64,000 bases of DNA from contig JANQNQ010000004.1 of assembly GCA_028279515.1 (NCBI GenBank), positions 124,001 through 188,000 on the forward strand, written 5' to 3'. The notes beneath the pieces are model-generated. The model was given only the letters and a program-made list of their open reading frames with translations. It had not been told where the DNA came from and made no database searches. Of this stretch, positions 1 through 12,800 are shown piece after piece (positions within the stretch are counted from its first letter, which is position 1; the number at the start of each line of letters is the position of its first letter). A program made the translations under genes and the position numbers. Origin of the DNA: Flavobacteriaceae bacterium (GTDB lineage: Bacteria; Bacteroidota; Bacteroidia; Flavobacteriales; Flavobacteriaceae).

Positions 1-470
1 GCCTTGACACCGATCGGTGTTACGGGCGAGCTGTGCGTGAGCGGTCCACAGGTGAGCATGGGCTACCTAAATAGGGAGGCCTTGACAAAGGAAAAATTCA
101 TAATAAATCCTGATGGAGAAGGAAGGTTATACAGAACTGGAGACCTGGCCCGATGGACGTCGGATGGCGTTCTGGAGTTCCTAGGAAGAAAAGACCGACA
201 GGTGAAGGTTCGTGGCTACAGGATAGAGCCAGGCGAGGTTGAGCGTAGCATCGCCGAGGCCACTGGCATCGAGCAGGTGCTGGTGATGGCCAGGGAGATA
301 TCAGGCAGCCTGCAGCTGGTAAGCTACCTAGTGACCGATAAGGAGCTAGACAGTTCAGAGATAATACAATCGTTGGAGGGCACACTTCCCGGGTACATGG
401 TGCCTAGGTTTTACATTGGACTGAAGGTCCTACCATTGACCCGCAACGGAAAGGTAGATTATAAATTCTT
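1..470 (+). repeat. Near-identical A-domain DNA tract, copy 0 (cut by window edge)
   Basis: This stretch matches about 3412-3881 base for base over long runs, including synonymous positions, with scattered differences. It is the 3' part of an A domain. The match implies recent duplication or gene conversion between NRPS genes. Confidence 0.75.
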
Positions 471-783
471 ACCAGATGTGGCCATTGATAAGACCAACGA
501 TCTTGTACTACCATCCAATCCAACAGAAGAAACTTTATTAAAGATTTGGTCCTCAGTTTTAGACATAGAACAAGAAAAGATTAGCACGACGCACAATTTC
601 TTCGAAATAGGAGGAGACTCCATAAAAGCGATGCGTCTGTTCACAAAGATAAACTCAACATTTGACACCACTATAAATCTCACCGACCTGTTCGAACATC
701 CCACAATAAGTAGCTTCCATAGCTATATCGAACTACTCACAGTTAGTGTAGACGAAAGTGACTACGAAGAATACACCCTTTAA
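1..783 (+). CDS. NRPS, 3' end only: end of an adenylation domain plus carrier domain
   Basis: The reading frame is open from the first base, so the gene begins upstream of the window; the TTG at position 4 is not a real start. What remains is the end of an A domain (GELCVSGP, YRTGDLARW, FLGRKDRQVKVRGYRIE and the NGKVD lysine motif) and a carrier domain with the phosphopantetheine site GGDSIKAM. The substrate pocket lies upstream and cannot be read. The A-domain part is nearly identical in DNA and protein to the first A domain of the next gene, so the same substrate (predicted Hpg) is likely. The protein ends in an acidic tail, VDESDYEEYTL, a plausible C-terminal docking peptide for the TubC-like domain that opens the next protein 27 bp downstream. 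The same VDESDYEE tail occurs inside the next protein, where it runs on into an internal docking domain. Confidence 0.95.
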   Translation, partial: ALTPIGVTGELCVSGPQVSMGYLNREALTKEKFIINPDGEGRLYRTGDLARWTSDGVLEFLGRKDRQVKVRGYRIEPGEVERSIAEATGIEQVLVMAREISGSLQLVSYLVTDKELDSSEIIQSLEGTLPGYMVPRFYIGLKVLPLTRNGKVDYKFLPDVAIDKTNDLVLPSNPTEETLLKIWSSVLDIEQEKISTTHNFFEIGGDSIKAMRLFTKINSTFDTTINLTDLFEHPTISSFHSYIELLTVSVDESDYEEYTL

Positions 784-810
784 AATAATCGATACCTACT
801 ACATAAGACA

Positions 811-3800
811 ATGTCATTAACAAACACAGAAATAGTCAGGTTATTGCAGAGCGTAAAAAGTGAAGGAATACATGTCCTTCTGGAAGACGATACCCTAAAA
901 CTGAAAGTGAAGAAAGGAGAGAGACCTGATAAAACCATATTGGACCAACTTAAAGAGCACAAGTCTGAAATCATCTCGTTTCTAAGCGCCAAGAAAAACA
1001 CACAGTCGGAAACGTCAAAAAACCTGACCAAAAGACGAGTGGGCAATTTCACGGTCGAAGATGCCATTCCATTGTCATTCCCTCAGGAACGCCTATGGGT
1101 GATGGACAAACTCGAAGGAACCACCAATTACCACCTGCCCTCGGTCTTACGAATTACTGGAGAATTGGATCATGAACTATTGTCGTCTTGCTTCAAGCAG
1201 ATCATCGACCGCCATGAGTCATTGCGCACAATATTCCTTGAAAGAGACGGAGTCGGATATCAACAACTATTAAATACTGCTAACTTTCAAATAGAAAAGA
1301 CAGCTGTAAACAGGATAACAGATCAAGAGCTGAAGACACTTATCAGCAATGAAGTGAATCGTGCATTCGACCTTTCCAAAGACTATATGTTGAGGGCAAA
1401 CGTATTAAAACTGGCCTCAGATTCGCATGTACTGATAGTGGTCATGCATCACATCGCAGGAGATGGATGGTCGGTTCCAATTTTGGTAAGCGAACTAGAA
1501 GAACTTTATAATTCCAAATTATCTGGCAAACCGGCCACACTTCCAGAACTGCCTGTACAATATGCAGACTACAGCATCTGGCAACGCGAGCACCTTTTAG
1601 GTGAAACATTGGAAAAGCGACTAAACTATTGGGAAGACCAGTTGCAGCAAGTCGAGACCCTAGAGTTGCCGTTGGATTTCAACCGGCCAGCAACACAAAG
1701 CAATAACGGAGCTAACTATACATGTCAATTGCAAACCGAACAGACGGTACAGCTCAATGCGTTGGCAAAAGAAAAGGGGACGACGCTTTTCATGCTGTTG
1801 CTGACTTTATATAAAATACTGTTACATCGCTATACCCAGCAAGAAGACATCTGCGTGGGTGTTCCAGTGGCCAACCGATCAGAGAGTGCCATATCAGGAC
1901 TTATAGGATTCTTCGTGAATACGATCGCGCTTCGAAGCACGATAGCACCATCCATACCATTTACAGAATTATTGAATGAAGTAAAACAAACGGTACTTGG
2001 GGGATATACCCATCAAGAGGTTCCCTTTGAAAAGGTAGTCGAACGTGTCGTAAAGGGAAGAGATACAAGTAGAACACCTTTAGTACAGACGCTATTCTCA
2101 TTGCAGAACAACGAGCAAGTGACCGGGGTGCAATTGGGGGATGCGACGATAACATTTGAAGAGGTAACTACTGAAACCTCAAAATTTGACCTAACATTAG
2201 ATATAGTTGAAGTGTCAGAAGGGCTTGAGATGAGTTTTGACTATTGCACAGACTTATTCAAAGAAGAAACCATCATAAAGATGGCAAGCCACTTCAAGGA
2301 ACTCATTGCATCTGTGTTAACAGATATTGAACAACCGATCGGAAGACTTTCCATGTTGTCTTCTTCGGAAAAGTTACAGCTACTAGAAGCATTCAACCCA
2401 TCATTGGACACACCGAGCGAGCCTGGGACGGTGGTCGATGTGTTCAGGGCCCAGGCGTCGATCACGCCTGAAGCTGTAGCGATCACATTTGGCGACAGAA
2501 GCCTCACGTACGAGGCCCTTGACGCCCAATCGGACAAGGTCGCACACCACCTACAAGCGCAAGGTTACGGACCGGGATCCAAGATCGTGCTGCACATGGA
2601 GCGCTCTTTGGAGATGCTGATCGGTATCCTTGGGATCATGAAGAGCGGTCACGTGTACGTACCGGTGGACGTGTCTCATCCAAAGGAGCGACTGGACTAC
2701 ATCATCGAGGACAGTGGCTGCGAGGCCATACTGGTCTCAGGGCCATCAGAGATAGTAGCGCCAACAGCGCATGACATAAGAGAGATCCTCAATGGCGAAG
2801 ATATCACGACACCAGCACTGGAAGCGGTGTCATCCGAATCCACTGCCTATGTAATATATACTTCAGGGACCACAGGCAAGCCCAAGGGAGTGATGGTGAG
2901 CCATCACAGCCTCCACAGCTTCACTAGTGGCTTCAAAGGGATGTTCACCCGAGGCGGCAGACAGCCAGTGATGGCATCCAATGCCTTTGACATCTTCCTG
3001 TTCGAGCTGTTCAACCCGTTACTTTCGGGAGGCACGGCTATGCTGCTGGGAGACGAAGTGGTGCGCGACCCAGAACTGCTGCTTGAGGTGTTGAAGAGCA
3101 CTGACAGCTTCCATGCAGTGCCCTCATTGATGGGCGAGCTGGTGGCCACGATACGAGAGGAGGGAACGCAGAGCTCCTATGGGCACATAAAAGAACTGTA
3201 CGTTGGCGGAGACAGGGTGCCCAACACGCTGCTTATGAGCATGCGGGAGGTGTTCCCTGATGCAGAGATCCATGTGTTCTACGGTCCTACCGAGAGCACG
3301 GTGGTGGTGAGCTGCATGACCTACCAACCAACTGATATCATACCTGAGTCGGGTAACTACATAGGCAGACCGACCCACCAGAACCAGATAGTGCTGTTGG
3401 ACGTATCGAGCACCCTGACACCGATCGGTGTTACGGGCGAGCTGTGCGTGAGCGGTCCACAGGTGAGCATGGGCTACCTGAACAGGGAGTCGTTGACAGA
3501 GGAGAAGTTCATTGCCAACCCATACGGTGAGGGCATGCTATACCGAACGGGCGACCTGGCCCGATGGACGTCGGATGGCGTTCTGGAGTTCCTTGGCAGA
3601 AAGGACCGCCAGGTGAAGGTACGTGGCTACCGCATCGAACCGGGAGAGGTTGAGCGTGGCATCGCCGAGGCCACGGGCATCGAGCAGGTGCTGGTGATGG
3701 CCAGGGAGGTATCGGGCAGCCTGCAGCTGGTAAGCTATCTGGTCACGGACAAGGAGATAGACAGTACAGAGATTATACGCTCGTTGGAGGGTACACTTCC

Positions 3801-6800
3801 CGGGTACATGGTACCCAGGTTCTACATCGGTCTGGAAGCCCTGCCACTGACCCGCAACAGAAAGGTAGATCACAAGGCGCTGCCCGAAGTCGACTTCAAA
3901 CCAAGTGAGAACATCATATCACCTACCAACGAGACCGAGGAGAGCCTATTGGGTATATGGTCCTCGGTATTGGGCATCGGTGAAGACAATATTAGTACGA
4001 CCCATAACTTCTTCGAGCTCGGCGGGGATTCGATCAAGGCGATCCAGCTCGTCAGCCGCGCGAAGAACCAAGGTGTCCACTTCAAGGCTAAGGATGTGTT
4101 CGAGCACCAGACGATATCTAGGCTTTCGGCCAACCTCCCCGCGGAGGAGCTGGCGCAGAGCGAGCAGGGAATGCTCGACGGGGAGCTGGGACTGCTTCCA
4201 ATCCAGCGCAACTTCTTCACGGGTGATCAACCACACCCGAACCACTACAACCAGTCGGTGCTTTTGGAACTGGACGCCTCGATATCCAAGGAACTGCTTG
4301 CAGACTCCCTATCATTGCTGGTAGAGCAGCACGATGCGCTTCGCATTGGCTACGAAATATCAGATGGCGAAGTACGTGCCCATTACACCGACCAAAGGGC
4401 AGCACTGATAGAGGAACGCATAGGTTCGCTGTCAGAGATAGGGACCCGAGGAGGGTACTACCAGTCGCAATTGGACATCACTACTGGCGAGGTATGTCGC
4501 TTCGTGCTGTTCGAGGGCGAGGGACTCGCCCCACACCTTCTGATGGTCATCCACCATCTGTCGGTAGACGGCGTGTCATGGCGGATTCTTTTGGAGGACC
4601 TTGAGAACCTTCTGAAGAATGAGCAACACTCGTTAGGGCCAAAGGGAAGTTCCTACCGTCAATGGCAGGAACAACTAGCGAAATACGCACAGAGTGCAGA
4701 ACTGTTGGATGAACTCGACTACTGGATGGCTACTCTAAATAACTATGAGACCCTCCCGACCGACCACGATCACAGTGAAGAAAGCACATTAACAGACATA
4801 GAGGAAATAGAATCAACAATAGACAATGAGACCACCAGGACCTTGCTGCAGGACATCCATCACAGCTATGGAACGGGAATCGATGACATCCTGTTGAGCG
4901 TGCTGTCCAAGGCGCTCTGCGACCACAGTGGCAAGGATCGGGTGGTGGTTTCACTGGAGGGCCACGGTCGCGAGGACCTATTCGACGGTATGGACATCAC
5001 CCGAACGATGGGATGGTTCACCACAGTGTACCCAGTACTGTTGGAGAACAGGACCAACCTGTCAGACCTGATAGCTGACACCAAGGATAGGCTAAGAAGC
5101 ATTCCCAACAAGGGGATAGGCTTTGGCGTGCTACGCCACCTTTCAAAAGCAGAGGGGCTCGACACGGACTTCTCGGATATCGTGTTCAACTATCTGGGTG
5201 ACTTCGATAACAGCCTTGATGACTCGGATGAGGCACTACTTACGTTCAGTTCCCTCGAAAAGGGATCGGATATTCACAGCTCGAACAAGAACCCACACAA
5301 ATTAGGGGTGACAGCAATGCTCGCATCGGGAGAATTACGATTAGTATGGACGTATGATAGCAATTATTACAAAAAAGAAAGCATAGAGGCACTGAGTGCT
5401 GCCTACCAAACAATTTTAAAAGATATTATTAGGCACTGCACGGCTATTAAAAACACCATTAAGACACCATCCGACTATGGACTTCCACTTACGGTGGACC
5501 ACGCATCGTTACAAGCATTCAAGAACTTACCGTCCCATGCAGATGTCATCACCGATATCAGCACACTCAGTCCACTACAGGAAGGAATGCTGTTTCACAG
5601 TTTATACGATGATGATGCATCTGCTTATGTTACTAGTTTTACATGCGATTTTATCGGTGGACTTGATGCGCAGATATTCCGAAAGAGCTGGGAACATATC
5701 ACCAGTAAGCACAGTATTCTTAGAACGGGAATCTTTGCAGATGAACTTTCCGTTCCTGTACAATGTGTCTATAAAAAAGTAGCATTAAAGATTGAAGAGG
5801 TCGATTACACAGATATTGATGAGTCTTCTATAGAAGCTGCATTAGATGCACATATTTCTAAGGTAGAATCAGAAGGATTCACACTGGAAGAGGCACCATT
5901 GTTCAGCTTCAGGCTGATCCACTTGCCCGATGACCGCACGAGACTACTGATGAAGAACCACCACATCCTTTGGGATGGCTGGTCGCTTTCGGTATTGATG
6001 GGAGAGTTTGTGAGCTGCTATGAAAATCTATCTGAAGGCCGATTATTGCCTGCTATAGACGAAGATCATTATGGTGACTTCATACATGATATCAAATCAA
6101 AAAGCAAGGGTACCGTGGCAGACTACTGGAAGGACTATCTGCTAGACATCTCCCATCCGATATACCTGCCTTTCTTCAAGAAGGAGCACCTTCGCAACAA
6201 GACCTTCGCAAACCGTTCGTCGAGTCTGGATCTTGGTGCTACACTGACAACGCAACTGAAAGAATATGCGGCCAAGCACCACCTGACATTAAACACGATG
6301 ATCCAAGGCGCATGGAGCTATCTTCTCTCACGCTATACGGGCGAGGAGACGGTGGTCTTCGGGGCTACGGTATCGGGCCGCGATTCTGAACTGGAGAACA
6401 TAGAGAACGGGGTTGGCCTGTACATCAACACCATCCCGGTCTGTAGCAACATATCAGAAGGCAATACTGTGAAGGACTGGTTAGATGAGCTACAGAAAGG
6501 GCATACCACCGCTCGAGAGGAATACAGCCACATTTCGCTGAACGAGATCCAGGGATATATTGGAATCCAGTCTACACCTTTTGATACGTTGCTGGTCTTC
6601 GAGAACTACCCGGTAGACGAGGCCCTGTTGAGCAACTCGAGAAACCTATCGATAGCCAACATCGACGGCCATGAGTACACCAACTATGTCCTTACATTGG
6701 GTGTGGGACTGTTTGGCGAGTCGATATCGATCAAGTTCGATCACAACAAGGAATTATTTGATGCTAACGCTATTAGCATGCTGCAAGGGCATTTCAAGCG

Positions 6801-9800
6801 GGTGTTGGAAAGCATCGCTAGCGGTGCAAGTCAAATAAAGGATTTACAATATATGACCCCTTCGGAAAAGTTACAGCTTCTAGAAGCATTCAACCCATCA
6901 TTGGGCACACCGAGCGAACCCGGGACGGTGGTCGATGTGTTCAGGGACCAGGCGTCGATCACGCCTGAAGCGCTAGCGGTGACCTTTGGCGACAGAAACC
7001 TCACATACGAGGCCCTTGACGCCCAGTCGGACAAGGTCGCACACCACCTACAAACGCAAGGTTACGGACCTGAATCCAAGATCGTGCTGCACATGGAGCG
7101 CTCTTTGGAGATGCTGATCGGTATCCTTGGAATCATGAAGAGCGGTCACGTGTACGCGCCAGTGGACGTGTCTCATCCAAAGGAGCGACTGAACTATATC
7201 ATCGAGGACAGTGGCTGCGAGGCCGTGCTTTGCACCGCCCAAGTGCTCGAATCGCTTGGAGGGACGGACGTTGCAACGCTCAATATAGAAGAACTGCTAA
7301 AAGATAATATGGCTGTAGGGACCGAACTATCCTCTCCAAAGCCTTCGGCCGTGGCCTATATCATATATACTTCAGGTACCACCGGAAAGCCCAAGGGAGT
7401 GATGGTGAGCCATCAGAGCCTCCACAGCTTCACCAGCGGCTTCGAGGGGATGTTCACCCGAGGCGGCAGACAGCCAGTGATGGCCTCCAACGCCTTCGAC
7501 ATCTTCCTGTTCGAGCTATTCAACCCGTTACTTTCGGGAGGCACGGCGATGCTGCTGGGTGACGAAGTGGTGCGCGACCCAGAACTGCTGCTTGAGGTGT
7601 TGAAGAGCACTGACAACTTCCATGCGGTGCCCTCGCTGATGGGAGAGCTGGTGGCCACGATACGTGAAGAGGGAATGCAGAGCTCCTATGGGCATATAAA
7701 AGAACTGTACGTTGGCGGCGACAGGGTACCCAACACGCTGCTGATGAGCATGCGGGAGGTGTTCCCTGATGCAAAGATCCACGTGTTCTACGGTCCTACC
7801 GAGAGCACGGTGGTTGTGAGCTGCATGACCTACGAAAAAGAAGACATCATCCCAGAGTCGGGGAACTACATAGGCAGACCGACCCACGAGAACCAGATAG
7901 TGCTGTTGGATGCATCGAGCACCCTGACACCGATCGGTGTTACGGGTGAGCTGTGCGTGAGCGGCCCACAGGTGAGCATGGGCTACTTGAACCGCGAGGA
8001 GCTGACCGCAGAGAAGTTCATCGACAACTCATACGGGGAAGGAAAGGTCTACAGAACGGGCGACCTGGCCAGATGGACATCAGATGGTGTCCTGGAGTTC
8101 CTTGGTCGCAAGGACCGCCAGGTGAAGGTTCGCGGCTACCGCATCGAGCCAGGAGAGGTAGAACGTGCCATCACCGAGGCCACGGGCATCGACCAGGTGC
8201 TTGTGGTGGCCAAAGAGGTCTCTGGCAGCCTGCAACTGGTGAGCTACCTGGTGATGGAGAGGGAGATCGACAAGACAGCCATAATACAATCATTGGAGGG
8301 CGTCCTTCCTAATTATATGGTACCGAGGTTCTACATAGGATTAGATGCCTTACCCTTGACCCGAAATGGAAAGATTGACTACAAGAATTTATCAGGAGTT
8401 GACTTCAATACAGATGATGATTTTGTAGCACCTTCTAGCACCATAGAAAAACAGTTGGCCGATATATGGTCCTCAGTGCTAAAAATCGATTCAAAGGACA
8501 TCAGTACAACACACAACTTCTTTGAGATAGGAGGAGACTCTATTAAAGCAATGCGTCTTCTGACAAAAGTAAATGCAACATTCGATACCGTCATAAATCT
8601 TACCGACCTGTTCGAGCACCCTACGATAAGCAACTTCTTTAGTTATCTCGAACTATTAATGATGAGCGTAGACGAAAGTGATTATGAAGAACATGCAACA
8701 ATCAAAGCATCGATTTCAATTGGAAGTGAGTCCGGATCAGTAATTAAAAAAGAAGTAGTCGAGCTATTACAAAAAGCAAAAGATGAAGGAATACTAACCC
8801 TTTTTGAAGACGATGTTCTAAAATTAAAAGTGAGAAAGGGAGCTAAGCCTGATAAAAATACACTGACTCAACTTGAAGAACACAAATCTGAAATTATTTC
8901 ATTTCTCAGATTCAAGAAAAATACACAATCAAAAGCATTAAAAAAACTAGTAAAAAGACGAGTGGCTAATTTCACGGTTGAAGATGCCATTCCCATGTCG
9001 TTTCCGCAGGAACGTCTGTGGGTCGTGGACAAGCTCGAAGGCACGACCAATTATCACCTGCCTTCGGTATTGCGTGTCACCGGAACACTAAATCATGAAC
9101 TGTTGTCATCTTGCTTCAAGCAGATCATTGAACGCCATGAATCGCTTCGTACCGTATTCTTGGAAAAAGATGGGGTTGGCTATCAGCAGTTATTAACTAG
9201 CGCTGATTTTTCTGTCGAGAAAACAGTAACACATAATATAACCGATCACGACCTGAAAACGACTATAGGCAATGAGGTAAATCGTGCGTTTGACCTCTCC
9301 AGAGATTATATGTTGCGCGTAAGGGTATTTGAACTCGCTTCTGATTTGCATGTACTGACGGTAGTGATGCACCATATTGCAGGTGATGGCTGGTCCGTTC
9401 CGGTTCTGGTAAATGAATTGGAAGTCTTATATAACGCTGAACGATCTGGAAAACCGACTACACTTACCGAACTACCCATACAATATGCAGACTACAGCAT
9501 CTGGCAACGTGAACATCTTTCAGGGGAAACATTCGAGAAACGCCTCAACTATTGGAAAGACCAGTTACAGGGCGTTGAAACCTTAGAGTTGCCGATAGAT
9601 TTCAATCGTCCGGCAACACAAAGTATTCGCGGAGCGAGCTACACATGTGACTTGGATGCTGCACATACGGCTCAGCTGAAAGCCTTTGCCAAAGAAAATG
9701 AAACGACGCTCTTTATGTTGTTATTAACTCTGTACAAAGTCCTTTTGCATCGCTACACAAACCAAGAAGACATCTGCGTGGGTGTCCCCGTGGCAAATCG

Positions 9801-12800
9801 ATCAGAAAGTGCCATATCAGGGTTGATAGGATTCTTTGTGAATACGATCGCTTTACGAAGCACAATAACATCGTCCATGTCATTCGCAGAATTGTTGACC
9901 GAAGTTAAGCAAACAGTGTTAGGAGGCTATGCTCACCAAGACGTCCCATTTGAAAAAGTAGTAGAACGGGTGGTAAAGGGACGCGACCCAAGCAGGACTC
10001 CATTGGTACAAACTTTATTCTCGCTGCAGAACAATGAGCAAGTCTCTGGAATACAATTGGGAGATGCAAAGATTGAATTTGAAGAGGTAGCCACCGAAAC
10101 GTCAAAATTTGACCTGACAATAGATATTGCTGAAACACCGAAAGGACTTCAGATGATTTTTAACTATTGTACAGATTTATTTAAAGCGGAAACCATCGCA
10201 AGGATGGCAAGTCACTTTAAAGAACTCATTACATCTGTGCTAGTAGATACGAAGCAATCGATTGGGAAACTTTCCATATTAACTCCTTCGGAAGAACTCC
10301 AACTTTTAGAAACGTTCAATCCTTCGTTTGATACCGCGAAGAACCCTGGAACAGTGGTCGATTTGTTCAAAGAACAGGCGATCAACACCCCGGAAGCCGT
10401 TGCAGTTACGTTTGAAGAAAAGAGTTTGACATACCAAGAACTCGATATGCAGTCAAAAAAGGTGGCCCATTACCTGCAAGCACAAGGCTTCGAGCTTGGC
10501 ACCAAAGTGGTACTCCACATGGAGCGCTCTCTAGAGATGCTTATCGGTATCCTCGGGATATTGAAAAGCGGTTATGTTTATGTACCTGTCGATGTTTCCC
10601 ATCCGAAAGAGCGACTGGATTACATCATTGCAGATAGTGGTTGCGAGTTTCTTTTGGGAACCACTTCAGTATTAGAATCGTTGGGAGCAATAAAAGTAAA
10701 AACACTCAAAATAGAGGAACTATTAAATATTGATATCACAGAAGAAGTCGAACTGCTATTCCCTGAACCTTCAGCGCTAGCGTATATTATATATACTTCT
10801 GGAACCACCGGAAAGCCAAAGGGCGTGATGGTAAGCCATCAGAGCCTCCACAGCTTCACGGGTGGTTTTGATGAACTATTTATAAGAGGCGGGAAACAAC
10901 CTGTGATGGTCTCGAACAGCTTCGACATCTTCCTGTTTGAACTGTTCAATCCCTTGTTATCTGGAGGGACAGCGATGCTATTGAGTGACGCTGTGGTCAG
11001 AGAACCCGAGTTATTGCTTGAGATGCTTAAGGAATCAGATAGCTTCCATGCCATTCCCTCACTCATGGGTGAATTGGTGGCCACGATACGAGAAGAAAGC
11101 ACAGAGGATGCATACCGACACATACAGGAACTATTTGTGGGCGGGGACAAGGTGTCGAATAGCTTATTAGAAAACACACGCGAGGTGTTCCCTGATGCGA
11201 GAATCCATGTGTTCTATGGTCCGACCGAGAGTACGGTGGTGGTTAGTTGCATGACCTACGGGCCTGATGATGCCATTCCTGAATCAGGGAATGCTATCGG
11301 ACGTCCAATCCATGAGAACCGCATATTACTATTGGACGAAGCAAACACCCTGTCACCGATAGGGGTAACAGGAGAACTCTGTGTGAATGGCCCACAGGTG
11401 AGCATGGGCTACCTGAACCGCAAGGAGCTGACCCAGGAGAAGTTCATCGATAATCCATATGGGAATGGCAGCCTATACCGCACGGGTGACCTCGCCAGAT
11501 GGACCGCAGACGGCGTCCTGGAGTTCCTTGGTCGCAAGGATCGCCAAGTGAAGGTTCGCGGCTACCGCATTGAGCCAGGAGAGGTGGAACGCGCCATCAC
11601 CGAGGCCACGGGTATCGATCAGGTGCTTGTGGTGGCCAGGGAGGTGTCGGGTAGCCTGCAGTTGGTGAGCTATCTGGTAACTGAGAAAGAGATCGACAAG
11701 TCAGCGATCATAAGTTCATTGGAGGGCATATTACCCAACTATATGGTACCAAGATTCTATATGGGGTTAGAAGCATTACCTCTGACCCAAAATGGGAAGG
11801 TCGACTATAAGAGTTTACCAGGAGTTGACTTCAATATAGATGATAATCTAGTACCGCCTTCCAATACAATAGAAAAACAATTGGTGAACATATGGTCCTC
11901 GGTACTACAAATCGATTCTGAAAATATTGGCATTACCCATAACTTCTTCGAGCTCGGAGGAGACTCCATCAAGGCTATCCAAATGGTGAGTCGTGCGAAG
12001 ACAGCAGACATTCACTTTAAAGTCAAGGATGTTTTTGAACACCAGACCATCTCTAGGCTGTCGGCCAACCTTACAGCCGAAAAATCAATACAGACCGAGC
12101 AGGGGATTCTTGATGGCGAGCTGGGGCTACTACCGATCCAACGAGATTTTTTCGAGAGTGATCAACCACACCCCAATCACTACAATCAATCGGTGCTACT
12201 AGAATTGGACCCCTCGGTGTCAAAGGAAGACCTTTCCCAATCACTTACAGTGTTGGTAGAGCAGCACGATGCCTTGCGCATTGGCTATGAAGTATCAGAG
12301 AACGACTTAAATGCTCACTACATTGATTATAAGGTAACGTTGATAGAAGAGCAGATAGCGTCCTTATCAGAGATTGGGGTTAGAGGAGAATATTACCAAT
12401 CGGACCTGGATATCACCAAAGGTGATGTATACCGCTTCGTACTGTTCAGAGGAGAAGACCTGACATCACACCTGTTGATTATTGTCCATCACCTTTCTGT
12501 AGATGGCGTGTCCTGGAGAATATTGTTGGAAGATTTTGAAGAACTTCTAAAGATGGCAATGAAGGGCGAAGAGCCGACGCTGCCTTCCAAAGGTAGCTCG
12601 TACCGCCAATGGCAGCAGTGCCTCGCTGAATATGCGAAAAGTAAAGAACTACTTCAAGAACATGGCTACTGGCAAAATATATTGAAAGACCATACCTCTT
12701 TTCCAAATGACTCTGGTTATGAGGGTAACAGTGACCTTTCGGCTATGGCAGATATCGAACTGCTTATTGACCAAGAGACCACTAGATCACTGCTTCAAGA

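Noticed and set aside
98-385. Antisense and alternate-frame open frames inside the NRPS genes (also 3538-3873, 7528-7887, 5123-5305 and others)
   Set aside because: They overlap well-supported NRPS coding sequence, have low-complexity or unlikely composition, and recur only because the underlying A-domain DNA is duplicated.
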